Source: Vespa crabro
Lineage: Eukaryota; Arthropoda; Insecta; Hymenoptera; Vespidae
Assembly (NCBI RefSeq): GCF_910589235.1
Contig: NC_060957.1
Coordinates: 8,687,662 to 8,751,661 of the forward strand
Length of the DNA stretch: 64,000 nt
Direction: 5' to 3'
Shown: positions 39,642 to 51,200 of the stretch, one piece after another
Layout of the letters: each line of letters starts with the position of its first letter
How positions within the stretch are numbered: position 1 is the first letter of the stretch
The notes under the pieces: model-generated
The model's input: the letters and a program-made list of their open reading frames with translations, nothing else
Told to the model about the DNA's origin: nothing
Database searches by the model: none
Made by a program: the position numbers and the translations under genes

Positions 39642-42600
39642 ACATACACACAAATAGCAGAATGTAGATCGATTAATTTGTTGAACAAACCTCGCTTTTT
39701 TCACGTGCCCTTTGTAATATCCTTTCCTCGATAGTTCCTTTACAAATTAATCGATAAACAGTAACTTGTTTAGTTTGTCCTAATCTATGGGCACGATCCA
39801 TTGCTTGTTGATCCACTGTTGGATTCCAGTCACTATCGTAAAATATTACCTATAACATTATTTTATGTATTAAATTAAAAAAACGTATAAAAGTGAAAGA
39901 AATTAACAAAAAAAAGTTATTACGTACTGTATCGGCAGCAGTTAAATTAATCCCAAGACCACCAGCTCTAGTGCTCAAGAGAAAAACAAATATGTCTGCT
40001 CTGAAAAAGTAAACATAAGATACTGCTTTTGCTTTAAACTAAAAATGTTTGTAATTAATGTAAACTCCATTTCTGTTTACCTCTTTTGAAAATCCGCAAC
40101 CATATCACGACGATCCGAAATTTTTGAAGAACCATCCAATCGCATGAACGTATGCTTTCTATGATACATGTACTCCTACAAAATTAGATTCATGAGTTTA
40201 TTATTAATTAAATTAATTAAAAAAAAAAAGAGAAAAAGAAAAATTGAACTTTCATATTACCTCTAGTAGATCAATCATTTTTGTCATTTGTGAATATATA
40301 AGAACGCGATGACCTTGTTCTTTTAAACGTCGAAGAAGGCTATCAAGAACAGAAAGTTTTCCTGCATCCGTTACTAAGGTTTGTTTGTCTAAAATATATT
40401 ATACACAATGTGAGAATGTTTATATTAAAGTTTATATAAATAATTTACTATTACTTACATATAAATGAATATCTTTAATATATATACATGCCTGGCACAA
40501 TAATATTAGACCATCCATTTATTGGATTACATGCAGATAATCCACCAAGTGGCTCATACGAGAATGTAGATGTTCTATGTCTTACACGCATATTTGAATT
40601 ATCTTGTGATTCAGAAAGAGAAATTGCTCTTTCGTAACCAAACCAAAGTAAAGTCTGGCCAAATGGTCCACCGCAATCTTCGTGCCTTTTCCATGCACAT
40701 GCAGCAGAACTATTGCTAACGTATAACTTACGAGGATTTGCTTGAACCTATAATTACAAAATAAAAAGGGAATAAGATATTTCGTAATCAATACAGATTG
40801 ATTCTTACATGTCAATATAAATATATATCTAACCTTGGGATAATTGTCACAAACGAAAGCAGGGATAGTTGTTTGCTGACAAAATCTAAAAATTAAAGGA
40901 CGTGGGAGATGAGGATGTTCAGGTAACAATGTTAATTTCGTTTCTTCTCCCTGTTCTGTCTTTGTCGAAGATACTCCCTTCTATGATCAAAAAACAATGA
41001 TGGAATTACTATACACATTTTTTATTTTAACCATCATTAAATTATCAATATTTAAATATACTTGCTTTTAATATTTGAATAGCAGTTTTTTTACTACTAC
41101 GCAATATTCTGTGAGCTACTGTTTCTGGCATTGAATGGATAGTATGTGTAGTATGTGTATATAAACCTTCTCCTTCAAGTATTTTCTCCGTAAAAATTAT
41201 ATCACTGATCGTTTGCGATGATGTTTCAATTTTTCTAGGTAACAACAACATTTGATCTTTAGGTGTTGCTGGTCTATCATCTACATACCAATCATCCCAA
41301 TAACGTATCATTCTCATCTTTCTTTCCATAATCGTTGTAAGACATAATCTGTTTATAAATATTTTGTAATAAAGTAATCAATATATTTTTTACTATCTAT
41401 TACTTATTTACAACAATATTCATTAATTTAACTAAAAAATTACATACCTAAATAAAATACCAGTTATAAATATTTTATTTAATTCCATTGGAGATATATC
41501 AATAAATCTGCTGAATGAAAAAATATTTCCATGTAAATTGTTTTGACTTTCGTCATGAAGTGCTTTGTGAATATATTCGGTAGCAAATATAAACAGTTTA
41601 TTGTACAATAAATGATCTTTGGATGGTAAAGCAAGGTGCAAAAGTCCTTCTGTATATAATAACGCTGGCATTTCAAAAGATTGTGTACACATAAAAAACG
41701 GAGATTTAGCATCTCTACGCTCAAAAAGTTCGGGGTGATTACAGACCTATGAAACATATTTTAATAGGATTTTATTTTAAATTTTATAATATATACTTAA
41801 TCCTTTTGTATACGTACCTTACGGAACTGCATGACTAGATTCATTAAATTGGAAGTAAAATTTTTGTCGTTCGGAGTTGTATCACCACCGCCAACTGTGT
41901 AATGAAGTAAATCCTCAATACGAATTTTTTTCTTCAATGCTATAAAAAGCAAAAATAATATATCACTATAAAGTGGATTTACATAAAATAATATAACAAA
42001 TTAATTATAATATAAAAAAATTAACACACCTGAATAAAGTAATTTCTGACGTGTTGTAAGCGGGCAATATACCATTACTTCAATTTTATCAGACAACTCA
42101 TTTTCAACATCCTTTTTAATTCTTCGTAACATAAATGGCTTTAAGATCATGTGTAATCTCGATAAATGCTCTGATCAATAGAAATGTAGAAGAAAATTTA
42201 TTAGATCATGTGACATCAAATAGAAATTTTAATCTTTAGAAGTAATTATAAGACGAAGTAACGACTTACTTTCATCAATTCCAGTTTTATTTTCAGCATG
42301 GCTTTCAATGTCCTTAGAGAACCATTCGTTAAATTCGTCATGGGAATCAAATAAAGTCGGCATTATAAAATGTAGTAAAGCCCATAATTCAGCCATACTA
42401 TTTTGTATAGGTGTACCACTTAATAGTAATCTATTACGACAACTAAATCCAAGCAATAACTTCCATCTCATACTGTAAAGAAAATACGTACAATGTATAA
42501 TAAATTACAAAGTTTTTCCATTATTCATATACTTTTTTAAATCTCTCTAATTCAGTATAACATACCTGCTAGTGCTTTTTATTGCTTGTGCTTCGTCTAA

Positions 42601-45100
42601 AATCATATACTGCCACTTTATTCTATTAAAATATTTATAGTCAGTAATAACTAATTGATAACTTGTTATTACTACATGAAATGATGCTTCTTTTGTATGT
42701 AAATCTTTAGTATCCCAGAACTGTCTTAAAATTTTTCGTTCTTGTGGATTTCCCCAATATGGTACAACTTTAAAAACTGGTACAAATCTTGCCATCTCCT
42801 GTTGCCAATTATGCAAAGTAGAAGCTGGTGAAATAATCAAAAATGGACCCCATACAGCTGTAAATTGTTATTTTCAATTTATTTACATATCAGAAAAAAA
42901 TAAAACTCTTAATTTTTATTTTAAATATGCTCACAATATCTCTCAGCAACGTGACACAAAAAAGCTATAGATTGAACAGTTTTTCCTAATCCCATTTCAT
43001 CAGCTAAAATTCCACTGATGCCCTACAAAAAGAAATTTCCTAATTATTTAATTACAAATTTTGAAGATATACATGTATTAAAAATTTTTTAAATATTTTA
43101 GCAATTTGTATATTCTAACTTAACGTGAAACAGACCTGATCATATAAATTGGCCAACCAATTCATTCCTTTCAATTGATAGCCCTTAAGATTTCCTTTAA
43201 AAATAGTAGGTTGAGGATGTTCTAAATTTTCGGGTGTATCACTAAGACGTAATTCTTGGGATGCAGCTGCTGTATCAAATTGTTTTGTTCTTGCTTTTTC
43301 ATTATCAAATGCCTCAGTAGCATTTTTCTTTGCTTTCTGTTTCATAGCTTCACTATATTTTTTAATTCAAAGAAAATTAATAGATCAAATATTTCTATTT
43401 TAAAGTAATTATTAAATGATGTACCTATCGTAGTCATCTATTCCAATAAGTCTAGGATTTTTCTCTTCATCTAATTGATTTAAAATTCTGAGTTGTTCTT
43501 CTGGAGAAGCTTTGCCTAATTTCCGAGACATAAAGTGGGCATACAATTCAGTTTGAGTAATAAGAAAATTTAATTTCCTTTGTTGGCGCTTAGCCTGTCG
43601 TGAAATAAATATTATGAATCATTTCATATTATAAAGATAGATTAATCAATAATATTTTTACATCACCTCTATAAGTTCAACATCCATTTTACGTTGTTCT
43701 TCGGCTTCTTTTTCTAATCTTCTCCTTGTTTCTCGCTCAACACGATCATATCTTTTCCAATAAGATTGCATTTCCCTTGTCAATCTTTTTGCTCTCCAAA
43801 TAGTTTCTTTCATATTTTTTTGTGACTGTAAAATGATTTTATATATGATAACAATATGAAAATAACAATGTATAATAATAAGATAAATTATATTTTACCT
43901 GCATTGCTTTTTGTCTCCAATATTTCATACAATGTTGAGCTACTTTTTTACAACTTATTAACATTTCCTTATGATTATTAGTTTTTGCTCTTTGCACTTT
44001 TCCAAGTTCCTTTTTAGACATCATAACCCATATTTTTCTTCTTCTAATTGCCATTACCTCAGGACTTTTATTATTATGTTTTTTGCGACCTCGTGGACGA
44101 GGCTGATGTCGCATTATTGCTTCCAATTCAGCTTCATCTAATTCTTCCTCTTTAGGTATCGTACGATCCCATTCTTCATCCAAATAATCACCTTCCTAAA
44201 TAATTTATTGATTATTATACGATAGATAGTTTAATAAATATTAGAGCAATAAATATCAGGTTATGCATACATGATAATCTTCAGATGGTCTATGGCGAGG
44301 AATTTTTTCTTTCTTAATTTTCATGACTTTTTTCTCTGGTTTCTTATCTTTCTTTTTTTTATTGCCAACTATTAATTTTTGATGTTCTAAAAATCTATCG
44401 TAACTGGATAATAAACCGGCACTATAATATTGATACTGTATATTCTGAAAGAAAAAGAATCACTTTACTATTATCATTCAATATACATATTATTACATTA
44501 CTTATTTCAAATCTTACTTCAGGTTTTTGATAAAAACGTCCTTGATATTTTTTACGCAAAATATGAAATTTAAGCATTTCTTGAAAATCTTCTTCCGTAA
44601 TAGGACCATCTGTATCAGAACCAGACGCTGAACTTTCAGAATCACTCAACAATATGTCTTGCAGCCACCTTCTTTCTTCACCCACGCTTGACATATTATA
44701 CAATCTTAATTTATTGATTCTTTCTTCTAGAAACAGTTTTTAAGCTCAATGTCAAATATTTAAACAGTAAATGAATATAATATTAATTTTTTTAATTTAA
44801 TATTATATTAATACCTTCTTTCCGTGTCAGTACATCATCAAGATAAGCATCAGATCCGTCAGAGGAATCAGAAGACATGGACTTGTCATCTTCGCTATAA
44901 TAAAATAGAAGAATAATGAATATAATGTTCTTATATTAAATGCTAATTAAAAAAATAAAATAATACCTAGCATGCTCTTGAAATAGATCATCAATCTGTC
45001 TTAAGAATGGTTGAATATTCAAGCTACGTTCTAATCTTTGCAAATGCAATGGAGCAGCCATTTCAGCTTCTAGCCTCATTGTACTCGTTCTATCTGTCAT
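34695..45100 (-). CDS. Ino80: INO80 chromatin-remodelling ATPase, complete, 26 coding exons
   Basis: Catalytic Snf2-type ATPase of the INO80 complex, which slides and exchanges nucleosomes in transcription, replication and repair. Exons: 45100-44967, 44894-44815, 44726-44518, 44444-44271, 44195-43899, 43825-43667, 43594-43425, 43352-43136, 43022-42935, 42857-42566, 42472-42270, 42170-42030, 41939-41818, 41746-41448, 41348-41066, 40980-40834, 40747-40492, 40388-40261, 40175-40081, 40000-39928, 39849-39691, 39568-39466, 39161-39049, 38885-38688, 38614-38263, 35146-34695. They total 4944 nt, in frame, 1647 residues. Visible: ERINKLRLYN (about 75-90), DBINO region (about 240-370), Walker A DEMGLGKT (about 488), DEAQ (about 596), the long INO80 insertion (about 730-1080), helicase C with STRAGGLGINLTAADTV and DRAHRLGQT (about 1110-1230), and a Gly/Arg-, Ser- and Gln-rich tail. 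ATG at 45100 starts MTDRTSTMRLE in an exon opening at acceptor 45126, so a noncoding 5' exon is expected. Two introns use GC donors. Confidence 0.95.
36458..36516. repeat. Degenerate GGTAC/GATAC pentamer array
   Basis: Tandem 5-mers of the form (C)GGTA and CGATA, such as GGCACGGTACGGTACGATAC, inside the last Ino80 intron. Confidence 0.75.
36906..36989. repeat. (GA)n microsatellite
   Basis: Pure GA repeat of about 84 bp in the last Ino80 intron; a second, interrupted GA/GAAA tract lies at 37846-37985. In the transcribed (minus) strand these are CT, pyrimidine tracts. Confidence 0.95.
39595..39639. repeat. (AT)n microsatellite in an Ino80 intron
   Basis: About 22 AT units inside the intron between the exons at 39849-39691 and 39568-39466, close to the acceptor side. 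Confidence 0.9.
40486..40491 (-). other. Ino80: Second noncanonical GC splice donor (GCATGT), Ino80
   Basis: The exon ends ATTGTGCCAG and must supply one base to the next exon (ACAAACAAACC) to give VPDKQTLVTDAGKL, matching other INO80 proteins (human VPGKESLITDSGKL-like). That places the donor at CAG|GCATGT. The nearby GT (GCAT|GTATAT) gives the wrong phase. Confidence 0.7.
41060..41065 (-). other. Ino80: Noncanonical GC splice donor (GCAAGT), Ino80
   Basis: The exon ending ATATTAAAA must join the exon starting AAGGGAGTATCT in phase 0. The only junction that keeps the conserved frame is AAA|GCAAGT, with acceptor ATCATAG. A GT donor 4 nt downstream (A|GTATAT) would shift the frame and hit stops. 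GCAAGT is the standard GC-AG consensus. Confidence 0.8.
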
Positions 45101-45126
45101 TACCAATCCGTATAAAATCCAACGTT

Positions 45127-46850
45127 CTATGATAATAATACACATGTTAGAATTGACAAAATAATAATATTTCATAAATTTCTTTTATAAGAATATACAA
45201 CTATATATGAATATATTTAAAAATAAAATTACTTTATTGAATAAATGTATGGAATATCATTAACCGTCTATATAACTCTAATTCTATTTCTGCATTTCTT
45301 GAAGAGCAAGATAAAAAAACAGGTAGCAAGATAATGCAAATATTTTATCTAATTTATATGCATATATATATTTCTGTACAAACCCTATACAAATCTCTGT
45401 GGTTATTTTGCATTTCAGTGTATATAATATAAGTACTATTGATGATTCTGCATCATAGCATTTTCGGTAGCCATAAAAAATATTTAGGTAACTTGTAGAT
45501 TCATGTAGCAAAATAAGATTTCTTTTTCCGTTTTGCTTTAGGAGAAACAACTATGCGTTTACCCCTTACTGTATTGCCACAACGTTACACGTATTTTTGT
45601 AATTTCCTGTAATGGACAGAACATATTAAAGGCGTATTATTTACGCACAGAGATCGTGTGTCGCTAATTTCATTATATAAGGCGAATGACATGACGAATT
45701 GCATAGATACGGTTATAATTTTGCGAAATATTCGATAGTTTTGGATCACCTTCTGTTTGGTTAGAAGAGCTTCGTTTATTTCACACGTGATATAGAATCA
45801 ACAGCAAGGTAATGATTCCCCTTCTTCACATTAAAATTGGATATGTCGGTTGAAGGGAAATGCATAATAGAAAGAAGCCTAGAGAACGCAGACATTTGCC
45901 GTGCCATAAAACCAGGGCAGGGATAGGGCATATTGTTAGCCACCATTTTTGTTTTCAGTAGATGGCGCTAATTTAATCGACATGTCGGTGATTCTTGACC
46001 ATGGACAAGCTGTAATAAAGATTTGGTAAAAACGAGAGAGAGAAGGTTTTAACGAAGTTACATTTTTTATCATTTGTCATACACTTTCATATAAAAGTCG
46101 ATAATCGTATATAAAATCGACAATATATGATGTTTCTTCATTAGATATACTATAACTTCACAAAGAATCGATCTTTCCAGAAACCCGGTATACCTTACCG
46201 ACCTCTATAGCCATCTTTTTTATATACGATCGTCAAAACTACTTTATCGTATTTCAATATCATTTTTTTATCAATGTTACAAGCTTTATTGATTTTGAAT
46301 AATAATATAATTGAAATATATTGGAAATATCTTTTTAATATCGTCTTCTTTTTGAGGAAGCTTCTATTAAAATAATTTCCATTTCATTCTAAACTTTCTA
46401 TGGATTGAATTTCGCGCTTGTTTTATACTACGTATGTCCTTGAACATTGAATACGTTTCCGTAATTTTATGAAACAGGTAATTGATTTCTTTTCTTCATA
46501 TTTTGTATAATAAAAATATAATAATTAATAAACTAATAAGAAATGAATAAAGAAATATCAAATAATGAAAGATTGATAATCTTATAATAAGAAGGAAGTA
46601 TATTCAATCATATGACGCAGTATTAAAGTAGAGAATTAATTCTAATTAAGACAAGTTAATAATATTTTTACGAACAATATTCAATTTCATAATAAACATT
46701 TAATAAAATACATTTTTATTTTTCTATTAAATTATTATTACATTTAAATATTAAGGTAGAAAAGTGGCGCTAATTATATCGTTAACCGGATGTTGGTGTC
46801 TGTCGTCGAGGTTATAGGCTGGGTGTAGCTTCGTTTTCCGTTATGCGAAC
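45127..46850. promoter_or_regulatory. Divergent promoter region between Ino80 and the SR gene
   Basis: Ino80 runs left and the SR gene runs right from this 1.7-kb AT-rich interval, which must hold at least the Ino80 start. The 11-mer TGGCGCTAATT occurs at 45963-45973 and again at 46765-46775, close to the presumed two ends. A YY1/Pho-like GCCACCATTTTTG lies at about 45937. Transcription start sites cannot be fixed. Confidence 0.5.
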
Positions 46851-46993
46851 CCCGTTTTGTTTCCGTTGTTACAACGAACCGTCTCGCTTCAGACGCCGAT
46901 CATTACTTCTTCCAGTAATTTCAGTGGCGTTGTATCGTAAAAATTGCTTGAGATCCGTGTTAGAAAGTAATAGTTCATTCCATTAATATTCAG
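46850..46993 (+). other. Noncoding first exon of the SR gene (5' boundary uncertain)
   Basis: A GC-richer segment ends in ATATTCAG|GTAAGTTAAT, a strong donor at 46994. The first in-frame SR start codons lie 1.2-1.3 kb further on, each right after an acceptor, so a 5' UTR exon is required, and this is the best candidate. The start near 46850 is a guess. Confidence 0.5.
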
Positions 46994-48166
46994 GTAAGTT
47001 AATATATTTTTCTTTTCTTTTTAAACATTGAACGTAATAAATTAATGAAATAGACAATTCGTTCCAATTATTTCGACCTTATGCTCGCCGATATACATAG
47101 CTATTGCTGATCTTGCCTCTTCTTTATTGCCATGTTCGATATTTTACCGAATACTAATCGTTAATATTTTTTTAATATTGTTTCTTTTTGTTGGCATTTA
47201 AGCTTAGTTTATCAATTATTTCGTATCCGATGTCCAAGTTATGGTATGATGAAGTTTATTTTTTTTCTTTTCTTTTCCTTTTGTTAATAGTATCGTAGAT
47301 TTTTTTTCGTAGCCATGATTGCAACAGGAACACACAGACGCAATTAATGTTTTGTTTACTTCTTCTGGAGATTTTAAACTGACTTCGATTATTTGTAAAC
47401 CATTCTAGTATGACGTACGTACCACATATTTGTGATCGTTCGTATCTGTATATTAAAATAGATACATATGTGTGTGTATATATATAATTCTAGTATCGAA
47501 GAAAAAGAAACGAGATATGTACCGTTACGTTGAAAGTACTACTATTATGTACGATAACTTGATTAACGGTACTTGCGTTCCCGCCTAATCTTTTATCATC
47601 GACAAATTTTAATAATATGAAACAAGAGTATATAAGTAAATAATAATCAAGCATTCAAGTACTTAGACATTATTCACTTTTATACTCTAAAATAATATTC
47701 GCTCATCAATATGCTGAGTAATGGGGAATGCGATATATATGATAAAATAGCACATACATAACATGTTTATTTATGCAAACTGGTATATAATCATTTTATA
47801 TATCTATATCATCGTATATGAACTGCTTTGTGAATAACTTTTCTGTAGTGTCTGTACTTCTTTAGTGTAACAAGTTTGTGCTTGTGTAAGCAAACGGGAC
47901 TATGTTTGTAAAGTGAGAGACCTGTACGACAAATTCGTTAAGGTAGGACACTGAACAAAGAAATTGGGGTGCTTAATTTTTAAAAGCATCATATGAAAAT
48001 AACAGTTTGCAGTTCTCAGTCAAAATTGAAATAAAAAAAAAAAAATAAAAAACAAAAAAGACAAAAGGAAAAAGATATTTTTTACAGTCTTTGTATTGTC
48101 ATATGAATAAATAGCAGGTTTTTAAAGAAGCCTGTTATGTATGGTGTTTTTATATTTTCCTTTAAG

Positions 48167-48290
48167 AATGAGCACCCGAGTATTCGTTGGTGGATTAACA
48201 TACCGGGTGAGAGAGCGCGACCTTGAGAAGTTCTTCCGGAAATATGGTAGAATCAAGGAGGTCGCTATGAAGAATGGATTTGCCTTTGTG
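48167..48290 (+). other. B52: SR gene alternative first coding exon A
   Basis: Acceptor TTTTCCTTTAAG, then ATG at 48168. It encodes 41 residues with RVFVGGLTYRVRERDLE and KNGFAFV, then donor GTAAGT, phase 0. It is a divergent copy of the first part of RRM1: 26 of 39 aligned residues match exon B. Differences fall at RNA-contact positions (F/Y in RNP2, FAF against YGF in RNP1) and in the helix. The AAG acceptor is weaker than that of exon B. Confidence 0.88.
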
Positions 48291-51200
48291 GTAAGTCTAA
48301 TGAGGTACAATTGTTTTTTTTACAGTATGGTAGGGACAAGAGTCTATGTTGGGGGACTTCCATACGGTACCAGGGAAAGAGACCTTGAGAGATTTTTCAG
48401 AGGCTACGGTCGTTTCCGGGATGTCCTTATCAAGAATGGTTATGGTTTTGTTGTAAGTACACATATCAAGTAAAACATAGAAATTCTTACACTTTGTTGC
48501 TCAGTTTGGTCCAAAATAATAAAATCTTATTAAAATGAGATATTTCTTTGAATGTGATATTTAATTAGAATGTGTTATTTCATTTATCTTTATTTTCTAA
48601 TATTTTACATTTTATAGCAAATATATTATTTTACATTTGATAATATATAGAAAATAAATGGAATTAGTTTGTTGTTGAAGTACATTTATTTATTTATTTG
48701 TTTTTTATTTTTTTCTATAAGTTTGTATAATTTTCTGGGCCAAAAAGAGTTTAATGTGTTAAGTTATAAATATAACTCAGTTGTCTGAGTTAATGAGACC
48801 TGACCTGAGTCCCGAGCTTTGCACTATGGCTGTTTAGTGGAGTGGAAGACTTTTCGTCGATTATTCTGCAAAGAGTTTGTAAGTTATGGATAGAAAGAAG
48901 AAGTTAAAAATAGATTCAATTTTTACAAATTTATTTAATAGTAATTTCGAATTTGAAGTATCATAACATTAGTTAGAATTTCAATTTGAATATTATGGAA
49001 TTACATTTATAAACTACAGATATAAATAATATTTCTATTTAATTTCAAATAAAAATTATATTACAAGTATTTAATTTCACAAAATTGTACCATCTCGAAA
49101 TAACAAGAGGAAATATTGTATTAGTCATTATCAATAAATATAACTTGTTCACAGGAATTTGACGACTACAGGGATGCCGATGATGCTGTATATGAACTAA
49201 ATGGAAAAGAGCTATTAGGAGAAAGGTAATAGACACAGCAGTAGTCATCTTCTTATGAGTGTACTTAAAAGCAAGCACGATAATTTTAAATTAATTATTA
49301 ATTAGAGGTGAAGGTGACATAATTTGCACGAATGAATTATTTTTAAATATAATTCTGTTCTCTAACAATTGTTGAAGTTCCTATATTTGAAAACTTTTTA
49401 AGACATAATTATATAAATACTACAGCTTCAATATTCTTTAATAATTTTTTTTAACTGTTACACGTCTTGAATTTATCATAATCAACGTCATTCAAGTTAC
49501 ATCTAATTATATTTCTGGTAATATATGTATCTTCTATATAAACAATATGTATATATATATAAACAGCTACAGCATTAGCAATTTTTTAAAAGTAATATAT
49601 ATGTAAATTTTTTAAATTATTAAACATTTTCAATATTTTAAAAATTACTCAGTATGTAATATAATATGAACTTGATCATATAAAATTTGTACATTTGTGT
49701 GCTAATGTTGTAGTATCAAAATAGATGAATTCATGTTAAGAAGCAATGGCATTAAAATTTATTAAAATGAAGTTAATTTGAAAAAGTCATTAATAATTAA
49801 AACAATATTTTATATAGAAACAATATATGCTATTGCTTCTGCATAATGCAAAATACAGGCATATAATTGTAATTATTTTGTCTCATTGGACGATTTTTTG
49901 CTTATAAGCTTACATCTTCAGTAAACGGCGTCTGTCCTCCAACTTATTAATTGGATTTATTCCATAATAAGAGTGCATCTTAAAAGCCGATGTGATTTGC
50001 CGCCATTTTGAACAACTTCCATCAATTCCCCGATTATAAAGTTCTTCCTACATGCATCAGCCTTTGAGTAATGCATATCGCATGATATTACAGAACAGAC
50101 GAATATAGATTAAGATTTTAGATATGCTTTTTCATAATTTCTTTGTGATCCTGAACAATGGTGTAAAAAAAAGCAAAATATCTCGAGGACTAAACATCAT
50201 AGCATTATGGACGATGGATCACGATTAATTACGAGAAAGCCTTATGATTAAAAAATGAAGAACTTAGATCGGCCATAAGTTGCATTAGAAGAAAAAGCAG
50301 TTAGAATTATAGGGGGACGGAGAGAAGCGTGAAAGGGGACAGCGCCTCAGAGACTGGACGATAGAGAGAGAAAAGGGAAAGGTGGATTATAATTGAACGG
50401 ATATCGAGAGAAGGCTGAGGAATGGAAAGAAAAGGAAGGAAGGAAGCAGCCTTAGAGTAAGAATTAGTTGAGGACTTAGGCGGGGTTTTGTTGGGTGTGT
50501 TTCAGAGTGGCGGTGGAGATAGCACGGGGTGTTTCAGGGAGGCGAGGCGACCGTGGCTACGGACGCTCACGCTCCTGGAGAGACAAGTAAGCATATCCAA
50601 TGTGTCTTGTTACAGAATTACTGTAGAGAGGGCCCGGGGGACACCTAGGGGTAGTGACCAGTGGCGCTATGGTGACTCCCGTGGTGGTTATGGGGACTCG
50701 AGGCGATCTGCGTAAGACACGCTATCCTTTTTTTTATTTTATCAGAGCGATCATAATCCCCTCCTCCCCTGCAGGCAGTCAACTCAAAATGTGCGAAATC
50801 TCGAAAAGCCTTTAAGCCTTGGCTTTTGAATACGTTGCAGTTTTTTCCTTGTATATATTTATATACACATTTATATACGTATATAACATGTCTTTTTCTT
50901 TTTCGTGTTTATATTTCTTTTTCTTTTTTTCTCTCAAGCTTTATTACTTTTTCACTAACTAACAATAATGAACGATTTCGCACATAGCCCGTACAGGGAA
51001 GAACGTAACCTTGGATATGATAAGCTCTAATTTAGAGAGCATAGTGACAAACAGTGGCGCGTTATTACATAAAGTTACATTTGTGCTTCTTAAAAAAAAA
51101 AAGAAAGAAAAAAAAGAAAAAAATTTTTTTAAATTCGTTTAGTCAATAATTTCAACTTTTTTAAATCGGTTGTCTTGGATTTGACTGCTCTCCCGAGTAC

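Noticed and set aside
48141..48473. A single 110-codon frame read as one small two-RRM gene
   Set aside because: It is exon A, the 35-nt spacer and exon B read through in frame; the splice sites and the shared downstream exons show it belongs to the SR gene.
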